A stretch of 64,000 nt of DNA. It comes from Burhinus oedicnemus. Its lineage: Eukaryota > Chordata > Aves > Charadriiformes > Burhinidae. Where the stretch lies: contig VFFE01007103.1 in assembly GCA_008921705.1 (NCBI GenBank), forward strand, positions 1,501,531 to 1,565,530, read 5' to 3'. Positions within the stretch are counted from its first letter, which is position 1. The number at the start of each line of letters is the position of its first letter. Below are positions 21,801-35,142 of the stretch, in pieces. The notes beneath the pieces are model-generated. The model saw only the letters and a list, made by a program, of their open reading frames with translations, was not told the origin of the DNA and ran no database searches. The position numbers were made by a program, and so were the translations under genes.

Positions 21801-24800
21801 TCTTCCCTTCTTTCCTGAAAGAGGAAAAAAAACCACAAAAAAAAAAAAAAAAGTGAAATAGATTAAGAATCAAAACCATGAAAAATACCAATTGTTAGCA
21901 GGGAGCTGCGTTCTGCCCTCTTTTCCCCTCCCCCAGGTTAATTGTCCGAGGTCTGAAATGGCTCATCAAGCAGCCAGCTGAGCAGTACAGGAAGTGATGG
22001 AGCGGGAGGATGGGAGAATAGGGTCAACCCTTTTGGTGACAGAACTAATCTAACAGATCAGATCAGCCCATTTCACCTCCAGAGACGGCAAAATTCAATG
22101 CCTAATACCTGTGGAGTGGGAACTTTCTTCTTCATCTTGGCTGGTGAAATTCCAGTACATCTCTGTGTAATTTTAGTTTTAAGGAAGATTTACTCTGTCT
22201 TCCAGTTCATAGTGGTTTGGAAGCAAACTATTTAACTTGAACGCTATTACTTTTTACACTTCCAGGATAGTATCTAGAGCCAGAATGACTGTGTCTCCAC
22301 AGCCCGGTGGCTCAGTAGCTGGCTTGTTTGAAAGCTCTTCCACACAAGCTTCTTGACTCCATAAGACTTTAGTCTCTAAATCTGCACTGCTCTAAAATAA
22401 AAGCCAAATAGGAAACCTCTACTGCATGCAATTAAGGCGCCATCTGTAATATGCACATCTACTGTAGAGAGCAGAGGTTCTCGTTCTTGAGTGTTGGTTT
22501 CCTACCACTCAACCAAAGAACACGTGGCAGTTTTCTTGCTGACTTGGAGTGAAAGAGTTGGTGGCCCTGCCCCACAGCTTTAAAAAGATGGTGGTGGTGT
22601 TTATAGGTGGGGCTGGCCATCTCTGTTCTGGGATACCAGGCTACAGGGCAGGCAACCACAACGGCAACTCGGTTGCTGCAGAAATTCTGTGGACATTGTA
22701 GATTTGTAGAGAGTTGTTGGAAATTTCAGCAGCTTGTTTCCTCGTGATTTCTTTTCATACTCGCTGTTGAGCCTAAAATCCCACAGACACAGTCTTTTGG
22801 TAGAATTCGTCCCTCTCTTTGTGATGGGTGGAAGTATAGAGATTTGTGGATTAGTGCTCAAGGGGATAGAGACAGAGATAGACATATCTTGCCCTTGAAG
22901 ATCTTTGTAGTTACATTTTAAATAAAATTTTATCTGAATTTTACATGATGTGGGAGTTTGGCACAGAGGACCAGCTTTATCCACCTGATCCACGCCCATT
23001 CCTAATCACCAAACTTGTAAGCAAATACTCAGAGGATGATGTCACTTAGTAGGATGTCTTACTGAGACTCAAGTTTTCTACTGCCAAACTGCTTTTTCTT
23101 TCAGTGGCACCAGTGGTGTAAAACTTACACAGTCGGGAGAGGGCTTCTCTCACACTGAGATGAGTCAGAAGTGGAAACCATTTAAACATATTGCAGATTT
23201 CTGTATTATTTAGGTTACAATCCCAGTGTCAGCCAAGACCCAAGTTGGCTTGGCATATGACAGTGCCCGTAGCAGTCCAAACTTCTAGTTCATCTTATGC
23301 TCTCTGCACAATTTGGAAACTACAGATGCAAGTGTGATGGGTGAGATGTCTGGCTGTCTAGAGATACTGGTATCTTTCCACAGGTTATAGGAGAAGCCAG
23401 CGCTACCACTTAAGATAAACACCTACCTTTTAAATGGCTAAAGACAAGACAAGACAGATCCCACCCCAGGGGATGTGAAGCCTCAGCAGAACTGACTGCT
23501 CTGGACTGTGATATAATGATACATATTGCAGTGGAGGCGGGTTTCTGAGCTCTGAGTGGGAATGAGCCATCTCTATGGATCAGTTACTTAATCCTGTTAA
23601 TATAAATAGAGAATTTTTGTTGTGATGGCACCAACCTCATTCCAGCTGGCATTAAAAGCTGTCACTCTGGTGGGCAGACAAGCCAAATTACGAATGGCTA
23701 CAGGAATTGATTTACCTCTCATGTAAGGCAAAACTATATGCCACAACGGAGCATCACGCAGAAATACCCAGCTCCCTCTAAATAACCCCTGCTCCTCAGG
23801 CTGGGCAGCGTGCTCAGCCAGCCTGGCTATAGCACTGCCACCACCCAAGTCTGAGGCTCTCAAAGCTAACTTCAGTTATCTCTGCTTGGTGTGTCACTGT
23901 GCTGTGCTGATCTTTTCAGAGCACAAGGGGAGCTGGAAGAGAGGACGGGTTGCGGCGTACTGCAAATAGGAAAACCGCATCCTTAATCATGCAAATCAAC
24001 ATATTGATTTTGTTCTCAGCTACATCAGATAGGGGATCTGACTCCTGCCCAGTCCTGCCCTATTGTCAGTACCCAAGGCTGACCCTGCATTGATTTTTTC
24101 CAAAACTTGTCTTTGTAGGATTTTTAGTTTGCTGTTGCTAGTAAGAGACAATCTTTTCTTTTAATGGACTCTAAAGACGGAACAGTTTAAGCTTATATGA
24201 CTTGTTAATTAAAGTCATAGTCAACAAGCACTAAATTGTACACAGCCACCCAAAAAGGGTGAGACTGTACTTGCCAGTCTGTGCAATTCAACATGCATTT
24301 TAAATCACATCTATTAATAACCAACTTGTTTACAGAAAACAGACCAGTAGAGGAGTTTATAACTTTCATAAAAATTTACAGAAATCTTTTTTGGCTTTTT
24401 CTTAACCTTTTTCTTAACAAGCTAGTCTAGGAGCACAGCAGAGCTGTCATTATTAACTTGCCTGAAAATTGCTGAAAATCACCCACAGTACCTGACCCTC
24501 TGGTATATTTTTATATTGGTGTGTTTCCTACAAGAAATCACCAGTTTAGTACAAGTCCAGAGCTTTCCTGGTTATGCAGCTTGGCATACAGCCAAGTGTT
24601 TTGGGATTACATAGGCACTGGCTACCAAAGGCAGCGTCCCACAGGCAGCAACCTCCTCTCCGTCCAGGAGCTCTGTGGAATTAGAGCTTCGCTTGCTTTT
24701 GCATGTGGAATTAGAGCTTTGGTTACAAAATCCATGAAATAATTCTATTTGAATGGTAACTTAGCAGAATGAAATCTTGTTTTACGGAGGATATATTTGT

Positions 24801-27051
24801 ACCTGTTTTAAACAATGCTGTTTTTTCAAAAGACAAAAAATAGCATTACTATTCAAAAGTGGAAAATGACATTATTATTCACAGTGGAAAATGTCATTGC
24901 TGCACTGATAGCTGTTGACAGGTACTTGTCGTGGTTGTGTGCTGTGATGTGCTAATTATTCTGAAGTTCAATCAGATGGCATTTTGTGTTTTCATTTCAA
25001 CTGTAAAAACACAGTATTTGTGACATGTTGACAAGCGCGTGTTTAATTGCTCCACGGATATCTTCCTAGCTCATGTGTTTTCCACTTACTTTGTGAAGAA
25101 AGATGCATAATTAGCTCCAAGGCTACAGGGTATGTTGCTCATTATTGTATTTTCATTTCGTCTACAGTGATAAATACAGAATGGTGACAAATATGAGAAC
25201 CCACCGTTGATGCTGAACACTACCTCAACTGGATTGCAAAAGTGGAGAGTTCTGGCTGATTTTGCAAACCAAGGTCATGAACCACCCATGGTGAGACCCT
25301 GTCCTCGTTCTCAACTTCTCTCTGCCTCACTTCCCTTCACAAGTCTAGAGTCAAAAGGAAAGGATCCAAACTAATTAGCCATTAAAAAGGTCGACTAATG
25401 TGTATCTGGGGGCAGACTTTATTATTGGTACTGCTCCAGATTATATGTTTTGTCTTCCTTGCTAATTTCTTTGTGACTGTGTTTGTTCATCTCATCGGTG
25501 TCAGGGTTATGGTGTTCAGGGATGAAACAAGCCAAATGTTACAATTGCTCCAGTCCAGCTGAAAGCAAATAAATTGGGCAGGTGTAAATAGAAATAAAAC
25601 TGGGCTGTATCTAAGTTGAACGTCACTTTTCCCTGAACTCAAAGGGCTCTGGATCTAAATACCACAGCTATTGACTCTGCAGGTACAAAATGCACATCCA
25701 TGGTTAGATACTGAATCTTGTCCCTAATAGGAGATCACGATAAATGCTTTCCCAATGGTATATGAGCTGTTAGTCTGCAGCTGTACAGGCCTGGACTCAG
25801 TGACTCAGGAACTGCCTTCTGCTCTTGCCTCTTATGGACCTGCCCAGTATTGTAAAGCATGGTAATGAGGCAATTAACAGAAGACTGAACTCAATGTGAA
25901 AGTTATTTACAGTAATTCCAGTTTTCACTGGTGCTGAAAGATGCCATGTTGAATGCTAGCAAGGAGAGCTTTGAACAAATCTGCTACCTAGAGAGAGATT
26001 CAGGAAGTAAAAAATAAAGATTACTTATCCTTATTCCCTTGCAAGGATATTCTTCAATTGCTCATCCAAATCAATCAGAAGAAGGCGGCCTTTGGGTGCA
26101 CATATGCATTAGGTTGGCATCAATCAGGATTCCTTACGTGCAATTGTACAGAAATGATAATTGTGACTCTTGGTTGGTTTTTTTCCAAAATGCATTATAT
26201 GGATTGTTTTAAAGACAGACACATAAATCTCTCTCCTCAGTTAGAAAATAGCTTAAGTGTAAATTGGGTTGATTTTTTTTGTTTGCTGCTTGGTTAGCAG
26301 AGCCCCTAAACCAGCCCTCCAGATCCAGGAGTATTCACTCATAGGCACATGAGACCGGCCCCAAAGCTACCACTCTGCAGCCTGGCTTGGTTTTGTCCTT
26401 TCAGAAACTGTCTAGAACAGAAGCACCAATTTTCCTTGCAAATTGATTCATACTTGTTGAGAACATATGTGACTGGGAGAAATGATGAGCTGGTGGTACA
26501 AATCATTGTGGTCTTTCCTACTTGATCTGGAAGAACCAGGTACGGGGTTATAACTCAAAAAACTTCCTTCTACTCTCCTTCCTGGTACTGTCATCTCCTG
26601 TTGGCTTGGTTAGCTGCTCTCTGCATTCAACGTGCCTGTCCCTGTGGTGGTACATCAACATGCTCCATCACAAGTAAGTTTAAACACCTGGTTGAATGGG
26701 AGACTGGTTAGGTATGGCTATGTGAAGGTAGGTGCAGGAGTTTGCCTTGTGTTTCTTCTGTGGTGTTCAGTGACGCAGCATTAACAATCTTAGGGCAATT
26801 TTAATGTTGAAGGACAGTGCTGCATCATTATTTCTTGCTGTATTTAGAATTCAGAACAGCCAAAGTGTTTGAAGGACCAGTCAATCAAGCCATTCTTTTC
26901 TCTCTCTTCCCCTTTAACCTTATAGTTCCCTGCCTTTCCTTGGCTAAACCTCTTATGCTCCAAGCAAGCTGGGAAGCAAAGCAGGGACTCATCTGAAAGG
27001 GACAAACTTTGGGCCTAAATTTGAGTATGCCTTCCCTGTAGCTTGAGCTGG

Positions 27052-27103
27052 GGGAGGAAAGGATCTGCTACTCGAAAGGGAGGAAAGGATCTGCCATTCA
27101 AGT
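27052..27103. repeat. 26-bp tandem duplication
   Basis: GGGAGGAAAGGATCTGC occurs at 27052 and again 26 bases later at 27078. The flanking bases are also similar. It is a small local duplication. Confidence 0.75.
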
Positions 27104-27955
27104 TACCAGCTTATGCAACATCACAATGAGTTTGCCAGAATCCTCCAGCAAAGAGTATGCAGCCAAGGTTTAATATTTATAGCCTACATAAAAATACAGG
27201 GGAACTAATTTAATTAAAAACACAAAAAAGAAGAAATCGGACATATTTCTCCTGTTCCTTTCTTTGCTGGTGCAAGGACCAGCCATTGTGGTATGAGAGA
27301 TATCCTCATGTGAGCCTTCTGCTTTTCTTTTGAAATGACCGTAAAGTTATTCTGTTCTGCTTTTCTGCCTCCTAATGCTATTTCTTTAAAAATAGCTTTT
27401 CTCCTCATAAGACTAAGTCAAATGGTTTTGATATGTAAGCTCTTACTCTGATACTCGAGGGAAAATGCATTCATTTGTTTTCATACACTGATATATTGGC
27501 AGTGATCACATTATGGATATACAAGCTATTCCCTGCTTCCCCCTGCACTGTGACAATTTTTGAGTATAATAGCTAGTGAAATGAGTATCTTGTGGTAGAA
27601 TTAGGAAACATGAAAATAATTACCAGTGCAATTGCTGTGTCTCTCATGTGGCATGTGCAGTTTAATGCCTTTAGCTTGTTCAAAACTGTAATATCCTCTT
27701 AGTTCCCTGTATTGTGCATTTGCTTGTATTTATTAGACAAACAAGAAACTAACTCTTGTCGTCTGCATGCAAGAATGACGTTTTCCCTTCCCTCCAGGGT
27801 GATGGAAGGGCGTCAGTTCAGGAGTTTGGACTTGTGTATATCTCTATTTTACATTAGGTTTGTTTATTCCTATAAGCTTGTGGATGTCCAAAGTTCTTCT
27901 GGGCAGCACTGTGCACGAAAACAGACAGGCAAAGGTGCCCAAGTTTCTATATAGA

Positions 27956-27973
27956 CATACACACACACACACA
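27956..27973. repeat. (CA)n microsatellite
   Basis: A CA dinucleotide run with one T interruption near its start. Confidence 0.85.
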
Positions 27974-28847
27974 GAGCCAGAGCAGGCAAACAAGCTCAGA
28001 ATTAATCAAATTTTATCTCCAATGTGCTGCAAGAGAAGAAAATATTACTACTGTGTTGGAGCACTTGGGGGCAGCTGCCATACTCTGGAGATGGCGGGAC
28101 CACAGAAATAGATAAATTAAAGTATGCATTGCTACAGCTTGTACAATACCTGTTCTGCATATGAATGGAAAGCTTGAGTCCCTGCACTTACCATTTTGGC
28201 ATCCTTCCTGCATTTAAATATTACTTTGTCAAGCCTTTCAGCTTTTTAAAATATAGTGATTGCTGTTCTCCAAATGGCTAAGGAATACAGGGGGAGAGAT
28301 GCCTCTTTCAGCCAGTTCTTGTGTCAGTGTTTTGAGGCTGTACTGGCGTAGGCACTGATAAATATTTGCTCTTACAAAAGTGGTCTGTCTGGTTATGGGC
28401 TTGCCTTTCTCCTTGATGGGGTGTTTAAGAAAGAGTCAGTGAATCACCCTGCTCCTCCATGGTGGTCTCTGGTCTTTGTGGTTAGGACCTGGCCTGGCTG
28501 TCTTCATGTTATGAGAATTCAGCAGTCCAGTGATGCGGTGGATGCTCGCCAGCCCTGAAAACCATCACGTCTCCTTTCAATGACTCATACCAACCATCCA
28601 ATATGCAAGCTGGCTCTTTTCACAAACTGAAGGTACAGACATTACCAACATTGCTCCCTATGATAAATTGATAATATTTGGTCTGTGAGTTTTACTGAAA
28701 GGGAAATAACCTATACAGTTGGTCCTTGGCCTAGGTACAGTTCACTGGAAATACTTCTGATGTCCCAAATCTGGCATATTTGAGTGATATTCTGCCCCAT
28801 AAATAATTGTTCTGTAGCAACTCACGGTAGTTACATATGTATGTTCA

Positions 28848-29566
28848 TGTCCTGGTTTGAGGTAAAACAGGACCAATTTTGTTCAGTAACTTTACTTTTT
28901 AGCTAGGCCTCTTCTGACTACTGAAATTAACAGCATGTTGTGCAGACAACTGTTTGCTCTCAGAGTGATAAGGCTGATGTCTATAGTTGATGCCAAGGAA
29001 TGGTATGCAGAGAGGCTCTTGCTTATACTTATTGCTATAACAACCAAGGCCAGCCACCTTTGTTATTTGCCCCGATGGAAGGCTGGAAGTGGAAAAGCGT
29101 AGAGAGGTCACACCTGCGCGGAGGAGCGGACAGGACAGGTGACCCAAAACTGACCAACAGGGTATGCCATCCCATCTGCCTCATGCTCAGTAAAGAAGCT
29201 GAGGGATCAAAGGGATCAGCCCTCTTTCTTCAATGGCCAGCGTCCGAGGAGGACTCTGTCTGTCTGCCTTTGATCCCAATCCTGAATCCAGATCCAGAAT
29301 CCAGTTCCCGTCCATCACTGAGTCCAGTCTGGGACTTCCCCAGTGCCTGCTGGTGATGTGAGTGTCATCCTGGGAGCTTGATACGGTTTTGTATATATTT
29401 TTTTTTTTAAATTATTTTATTATTAATATTCCATTAAAGTAGTTTAGTTCCTTCTAAACTCCTAAGTCTCTCTCTTTCTCTCTCTCCTGCCTCCCTTCAA
29501 AGTGGGGTAGGAGAGAGAGCATCTGTCATTCCGTCTGATTGGGCCAATCTGGCCCAAATCATGACA
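28848..29566 (+). mobile_element. Solo endogenous retrovirus LTR, about 719 bp
   Basis: It opens TGTCCTGGTTTG and closes CAAATCATGACA, so the ends are the inverted pair TGTC/GACA. The five bases before (GTTCA, 28843-28847) and after (GCTCA, 29567-29571) agree at four of five positions, as expected of an old target-site duplication. ATTAAA at 29433-29438 lies about 130 bases from the 3' end and could be the poly(A) signal, implying + orientation. No gag, pol or env sequence adjoins it, so it is a solo LTR left by recombination. I recall TGTCCTGGTTT starts as common in avian ERV LTRs. The frames at 28899-29147 (-) and 29000-29356 (+) fall inside it and are not host genes. Confidence 0.82.
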
Positions 29567-30159
29567 GCTCATAAGATTTACAGTATTTCCCTACTGAAGG
29601 TTAGGAGACCTAGCATATTTGTAGTAAAGGCTGGAATATTTTTCTTCCTCATAAATATTTAAATTGTTTGCTTAATGGATGCAGTACTAATAGATGCATC
29701 AGCTTACTTTTATCTATATTCTGTTAACTCAGGCTTAACGGAAAAGGTCCTCATTGACTTCAGTCTGGAAAACAACAATTTCCATGCAAAGTAATTTGAG
29801 GTCTGTCCTTGCTTTATCAAGAAACACATTCAAATTGCTTTAGGGGACTGGAAGATAACCCAGCTGTATCTCACCATGCAGATATTGAAGCAGAAAGGTG
29901 GTTGCTGTGGTTTGTAGCAAAAGGCAGCTATACATTTAAGGGTTCACATCTGGACCTTCCCATCCTACATCCTTGCAATAGAGCAACCCCAGAAATGCTT
30001 TCTTCAACACAGCTGCAAATGGCAAAACCCAACCATAGCTGTGGTTGTGACTGTGGAATAATGGGAGATGCCTAGAAAATTTTAATGCTGTTGAGGCCCA
30101 CAGTTTTCAGCTGTGAGCTCCAAGCATGGGTAGGAGTTAGTGAAAGAAATGCAGTTAAG
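29567..30159. other. Intergenic DNA between LTR and CR1
   Basis: Moderately AT-rich. There is an 88-codon frame on + at 29809-30075 with no recognised domain, best read as chance. Nothing else was seen. Confidence 0.55.
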
Positions 30160-30427
30160 CATAGAATCATAGAATCGTTTAGGTTGGAAAAGACCTTTAA
30201 GATCAGCTAGTCCAACCATTGACCCTACTCTACCAGGTCTGCCACTAAACCATGTCTCTAAGCACCACATCTACACGACTTTTAAATGCATCTAGGGATG
30301 GTGACTCAACCACTTCCTTGGGCAGCCTGTTCCACTGTTTGATAACTCTTTCAGTGAAAAATTTTTTCCTAATGTCTAGCCTAAACCTCCCCTGCAACCT
30401 GAACCCGTTTCCTCTTGTCCTATCACA
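30160..30427 (-). mobile_element. CR1 LINE 3'-end fragment, antisense (different subfamily from the 18.6-kb copy)
   Basis: The + strand has ATAGAATCATAGAATCG, then GGTTGGAAAAGACCTTTAAG and ATCAGCTAGTCCAACC, the reverse complement of a CR1 tail. It then covers the C-terminal coding region through TTGGGCAGCCTGTTCCA to CTCTTGTCCTATCAC, where the match stops. The AAGACCTTTAAGATC wording differs from GGACCTCTGGAGATC at 18.6 kb, so the two copies come from different CR1 subfamilies and insertions. It is 5'-truncated. Confidence 0.92.
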
Positions 30428-31558
30428 TGCACCTAAGCAGGGGCTTTCTCAGAGGGTCATTCAGCTGTTGTCAGTGAACCAACACCAGAACAGTTTTTAA
30501 AGTAGCTGGATTGCATTTAATTAGGAGCCTATTTAGTGTTGCAATGTTCACAATGAACTTTTTCCAGTCCCATTTTTTAATAAAGATCTCACCTGCACTT
30601 ATGGTAATGGCAATATAACATGCTGTTGGTTAGTGATATGAGGCCTGATTTTTATTTATTTTTTTTCAACTGGCCTCATTTCATTAGTCAAAAACAAAAC
30701 AAAGATGTGGTTATTAGGATACAAAGTTCTTTGCATAGATGTAACTTATTTCTCCACATACAGTCAAAATAAGGTATGTGAAGACAAGCCAGCCCAAAGC
30801 GGAATCAAAGGATATAGTTACAAAGACACTGTGGTCTTTTGGCTTAGTCTTCTGAAAAGGTTCAGATTGAGTGGTAATGGTTTTACCAATCAGGTTAAAA
30901 GGTGGATTATTGTTAATGAAGGTAGCTGGGATCCTTTCAGCCCCACCAGTTGTACCTGGTCAGAGTTACTGGGTCAAAGACTTGTACTTTAGATGAGGAT
31001 TCATCTCCCCTTGCTTCAGACATCTAAAAATGTGCTTCTAATCTAGGTTAAGCATCAGGCTCCCTTCTGCAGTTGATGTAGAGAGAGAAAGGATGAGCAA
31101 GAGAGACACCTGCAAAGAACAATTCTTTTGCCACTTTTCTTAGACAGATGTCTTAAAGCGGACTGGTGTATGAGGTGACTCCCCTTGTTCTGCTGATGCA
31201 ACTATAGGCAGCCTCTTGGAATCTGCCCCAAATATAGGCTAAATTTGATAAAAAGTTCAACTATAGCATTAAGCAATCTCTGGACTGTCCTTCTCAGGCA
31301 CGAACAATGAATGTCCCAGGCTCTTGAGGCAGGATGACACTTGTCCTGATCTTGTATAAAGTCACTGTTGCCTGGTACTGGGCATCGACTGCTTACAGCA
31401 TCACTTTAGAGAAAGCTGGCCCCATCAGCGAGGGTCAGTAGCACACCCACATGTCTGTATATTTAACCCTATTCAGGATGCTCAGAAATGACAGTGAGGA
31501 AAGTCACGTACCTGTTCCCTGGTGTGGGAGCTGGATAACTAGCTTGTGTCTTTTGCTT

Positions 31559-31595
<37 letters not shown>

Positions 31596-34500
31596 CTATT
31601 CTCATCTTCTCACCCTACACACCTGACTGATGCTGAATACAGCCCATCCCTTGGGGAATGTAACATTCTTTTTTAGTAGGTAAATGGTCTTGCAATCATA
31701 AAAAATTGATGGTTGTCTGAAGCAGCAGTTAATCTTGCTTGAGAACTGCATCATTAACCTACAGCACAACGTACACATTATGGACACATTTATAAATGGG
31801 AGAGAGTGTAGACTTCAGTTTCTAATTTCCTTCTTGCAGAGACTCATAAAAATCACAGGGAAAACACTGCCTTTGACATACTGCGGTGCCAGACCTCTCC
31901 ACTTCTGTAGCTCCTTTCAGAGGAAGGATGGTTCTCTGTGGCCATGTCAGTGGACTAGGAGAGACAAGAGACCTAAAGCTCTTCCTTAGGCAGGTGGGTG
32001 ACTTTGGGATCTCTGTAGTGACACCAGACATGATGTGGACATCTGGCTATCACTGCACACAGCAGCCCAGAGCTGGGTGCAAGGAATATCAGACTCAGTG
32101 GCATGGGATTCCAGGCATAAACTGGCCAGCCTGTCAAGCTTTGGTCACCAGCTGTCTTAGCTGGACCTAGATACCCTGGAAAATATTGTTTCTCATCCTC
32201 ACAAGTTTCTGGGATGCTATTTTGTCCCAGATTTTCAACTGGGACATGGCATTCTGACCCTCTCAGCCCTCACAGAAGACATTTGCCAACTCAACCATCT
32301 CAGTGAAATAACTTGTATTGTGAGTTACACCCATGATGTGACCTGAAACAGTAGGTGCGTCCTGAGCCTCACATGAGGTCACATCATTTGACATGGGAAC
32401 AGAAGGTGGAGGACATCCAGCATAACATTGGGAACATTCTCCCTGCATCGCATTTACTGTAAACAGTGATTTAATATCTTCACTTACAGCAGTAAACCCA
32501 CAGGTGTACGTCCAGAAGGACCAGGCGCTCTGTCCAAGTCAGGAACAACTGGCCCGTGTGAATTTCCTAGCTCAGGGCAGACCTATTTCCCCATGAACTC
32601 ACTGCCATCACTGTCTTGGCGCTCTATTTCTCCACCTGTGAAGAGAGAGAGCACAAGAGTTGTTTCTTTGTCCATAGTTTTGTTTAGATTGAAAAAACCT
32701 TATAATAATTTATTACATTATATAAACTATACATTAAGCTGATAATAAATGAGGGAACTTAGACCAATTTGTCCTAGCCAGTGATCAAGACCTGCTGTTT
32801 ATTACAAATAGGTAAGCTCTTCTGCAAGGCATTTGGGGTTTGATTATTTTTTTTAGTGATAGATAAACAAGAATTTTTCTGTATTTTTCAAGCAGAAGAG
32901 ATCAATTAAAAAACACAAAAATTACCGTTTCACAGCATCCCACTTCCCAGGTGTGTTCAACCCATTTCAGCAGCGCAGTTGCAGAAACGGACCTAAATTT
33001 TTTCAGCTATGAATTCCTTCCAAGATGACTGTATACTTCCTTCCCTTTCATATAAATGCCAACCCCAGATATCTTTGAAAAGGACTAGAAGGTCACAGCT
33101 AGCAACCTGGTTCTCAGTTGCTCCTAAATACAGCGGAGTTAGGGATGCCAAAGAGGAATTTGCAAGTTAGAGGAAGAAGTGGCAAATATTCTGATCAGTG
33201 GCAAAAGAGAGGAGGACTCCCAGTTTTACTGCAGCTGGGTACCTTAAGCAATACTCTTTGTTGCCTTCTGCCTGTTTTTCAAAGACAGTGACATTGGCTG
33301 GAACTGTAAAGAGTGGAAAGTGGTAGCTGAGAGCTTACTGACAACAAACATCTTGTTGAGCTGTGTGCATGTGTCATTTACATATAATCTCACAGGTGTT
33401 TCCTGATAAAACACAGTCTGCTTGCTGTTCTCAAAGCTTAAAAATTATGACAACAGTACTCTAGTTATGCTGTGGCCTTATATACTTTTAAAACACATAG
33501 GTGAGTGGATAAAAAAAAAATAAATTCCAGGACCTGTTGAGAGCCTGCAATTGAAAGTCTTATTTCTCAAGCATACTCCTAAAATTTCCGTTCCCTCTTG
33601 TACATTTACTATGGAAATTAATTTGGTACAGAAAAGTTATTCTTGGCAAAACGGAGATCTGTCTTTGGGAAGTTTCATAGTGCAACCAGTCACTAAAGCC
33701 AGAGTTTGCTGTCCCAGCAGCATACCTGTAAACAACTGGGAGTGAATAGAGAGCTTAGAAATATCCCTCTTCCTAGCTTTTATTTTTTGTTTAGAAAACA
33801 AACAAACTGGAAAGATTTCTTTGCTCAGGGAAGGAGAGGACTGAAAGTTCTAGTGAGAACTAAGCTTAGCACTGGTAGAAAACGTGTGAATTACATTCAG
33901 TTCTAGCAATGCCCTGTCTACCTGATGTACAGAAGCCTGATATTTAGCTGGGCCACTCCTAAGTTGTAGGATAAAAGTATTTTCCACACACCCCCAGCTT
34001 GCCCTCTTTAACCACTGGCATATGTGTCTTAAGGGACTTACATATTAAAGAAAGAATCCTACAAGGCTGTGACTGTCAGTAAACAGAAGGGAGGACATTT
34101 TGGGCCACAGATCCACTCAAGCATCCTCATGAGCTCTGAGTCCATTCAGGGTTTTGCTGGACCCACGTGTCAGCACTGATACCATTTGGGGCTCGTCTCT
34201 GGGAGAGTCAGCATGCAGGAAAGCTAAGCTGTGAACTTGGAGCATCCGCTTTGCTCTGCATTTGTTTCCTGTGCAGGCACCACACACGCTCCGGGTGTGT
34301 GGGAGGCAGGTTGCTTCGCTCCTCATGCAGTTCAAGCACAACCATGTCAGAAGTTAATATTCTGTGCACTGTAACTCACCATCTTGCTTGCACACACAAA
34401 CTTCTTCTTTGGGGATGCTTTAAAGGTGATATTGACATCTTCTGCAAAGGCAGAAGTGCCTGTTCCCAGCATGTGCTTGTCGGGAATATTCTGGAGTCCT

Positions 34501-35142
34501 GCTGTGGGGCTGAAGGTTGTGGGTACTACAACAGTACAAACTGTAGTGGGTGACTGGGGCTTTCTCTCAGCCTGACCTGCTGGGTGACTGTGGAGAATCA
34601 TCTCGCCCTGCCCCCATACCTTGCCTTGTCTTTGTCTGCCTTGTCTTTTCAGCTGCAAGGAATAATAAGTATTTTTTATTATGTAATTATGGAGAAAAAA
34701 ACCCCTCAAACTGTTAGTAGTGAGGGTCATGAGGGATTCTCCCTTTGGCGCAAGCTTATTACAGTTGTATGTAAGTGTCAGAAATGGACTCAGTCTCCTG
34801 CAGATGATGGTCAAAGCTGTGCTTGGAAGAGATGGAAGACGTCACGTGAACAGAAGGAAAAGCCCTAAGGAGTTTGCATGCTGTGGGTTTTCTCCCATTC
34901 ATCTCTGTGCTTTCAAAATAGCTGACATCTGAAGCTGAGCCTAACTTCTGTATTTAATGGGCTCTGCACTCTACATCTGTCTGAGTAAATCGTCATCAGC
35001 AATTGGCATCCCAAGGAAATTTAGAGGTACTACTCATGTGAGCGTGCTTTGTGGACCGGGGGCTTATTATGTCACCAGCACAGCTTGTGATCCCCATAGG
35101 GATGGGTCTAGTGCTTTTGGGCTTGCTGTTCCCCACTGCACC
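30428..35142. other. Intergenic DNA, no gene seen
   Basis: AT-rich with moderate-GC patches. It contains a T35 homopolymer at 31561-31595. Frames up to 155 codons occur (34347-34814, -) but have no recognisable domain and overlap frames on the other strand. No CR1 or LTR was recognised before the LTR that begins at 35143. Confidence 0.55.
31561..31595. repeat. T35 homopolymer
   Basis: Thirty-five consecutive T on the + strand, so poly(A) on the minus strand. I see no AATAAA-type signal just upstream on the minus strand, so a retrocopy tail is not supported. The length is likely to vary and may be a sequencing estimate. Confidence 0.85.

Larger units (their letters stand above)
18802..28847. 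other. 10-kb intergenic stretch without recognised genes
   Basis: Mostly AT-rich to moderate-GC DNA with no conserved coding frame. Visible small items are an A-rich tract (21825-21852), a 30-bp-spaced repeat of TGTGGAATTAGAGCTT (24674 and 24704), a further imprecise pair near 24850-24900, a 26-bp tandem pair at 27052-27103, and a (CA)n run at 27956-27973. No LTR or CR1 copy was recognised. Enhancers may lie here, but nothing in the sequence alone singles one out. Confidence 0.55.

Noticed and set aside
29000..29356. 118-codon plus-strand frame
   Set aside because: Lies wholly inside the solo LTR at 28848-29566.
31561..31595. T35 as the tail of a minus-strand retrocopy
   Set aside because: No poly(A) signal or transcript-like sequence on its minus-strand upstream side, and no flanking duplication seen.
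34347..34814. 155-codon minus-strand frame
   Set aside because: No domain recognised. Frames on the opposite strand overlap it, and length alone is not persuasive in a 64-kb window.
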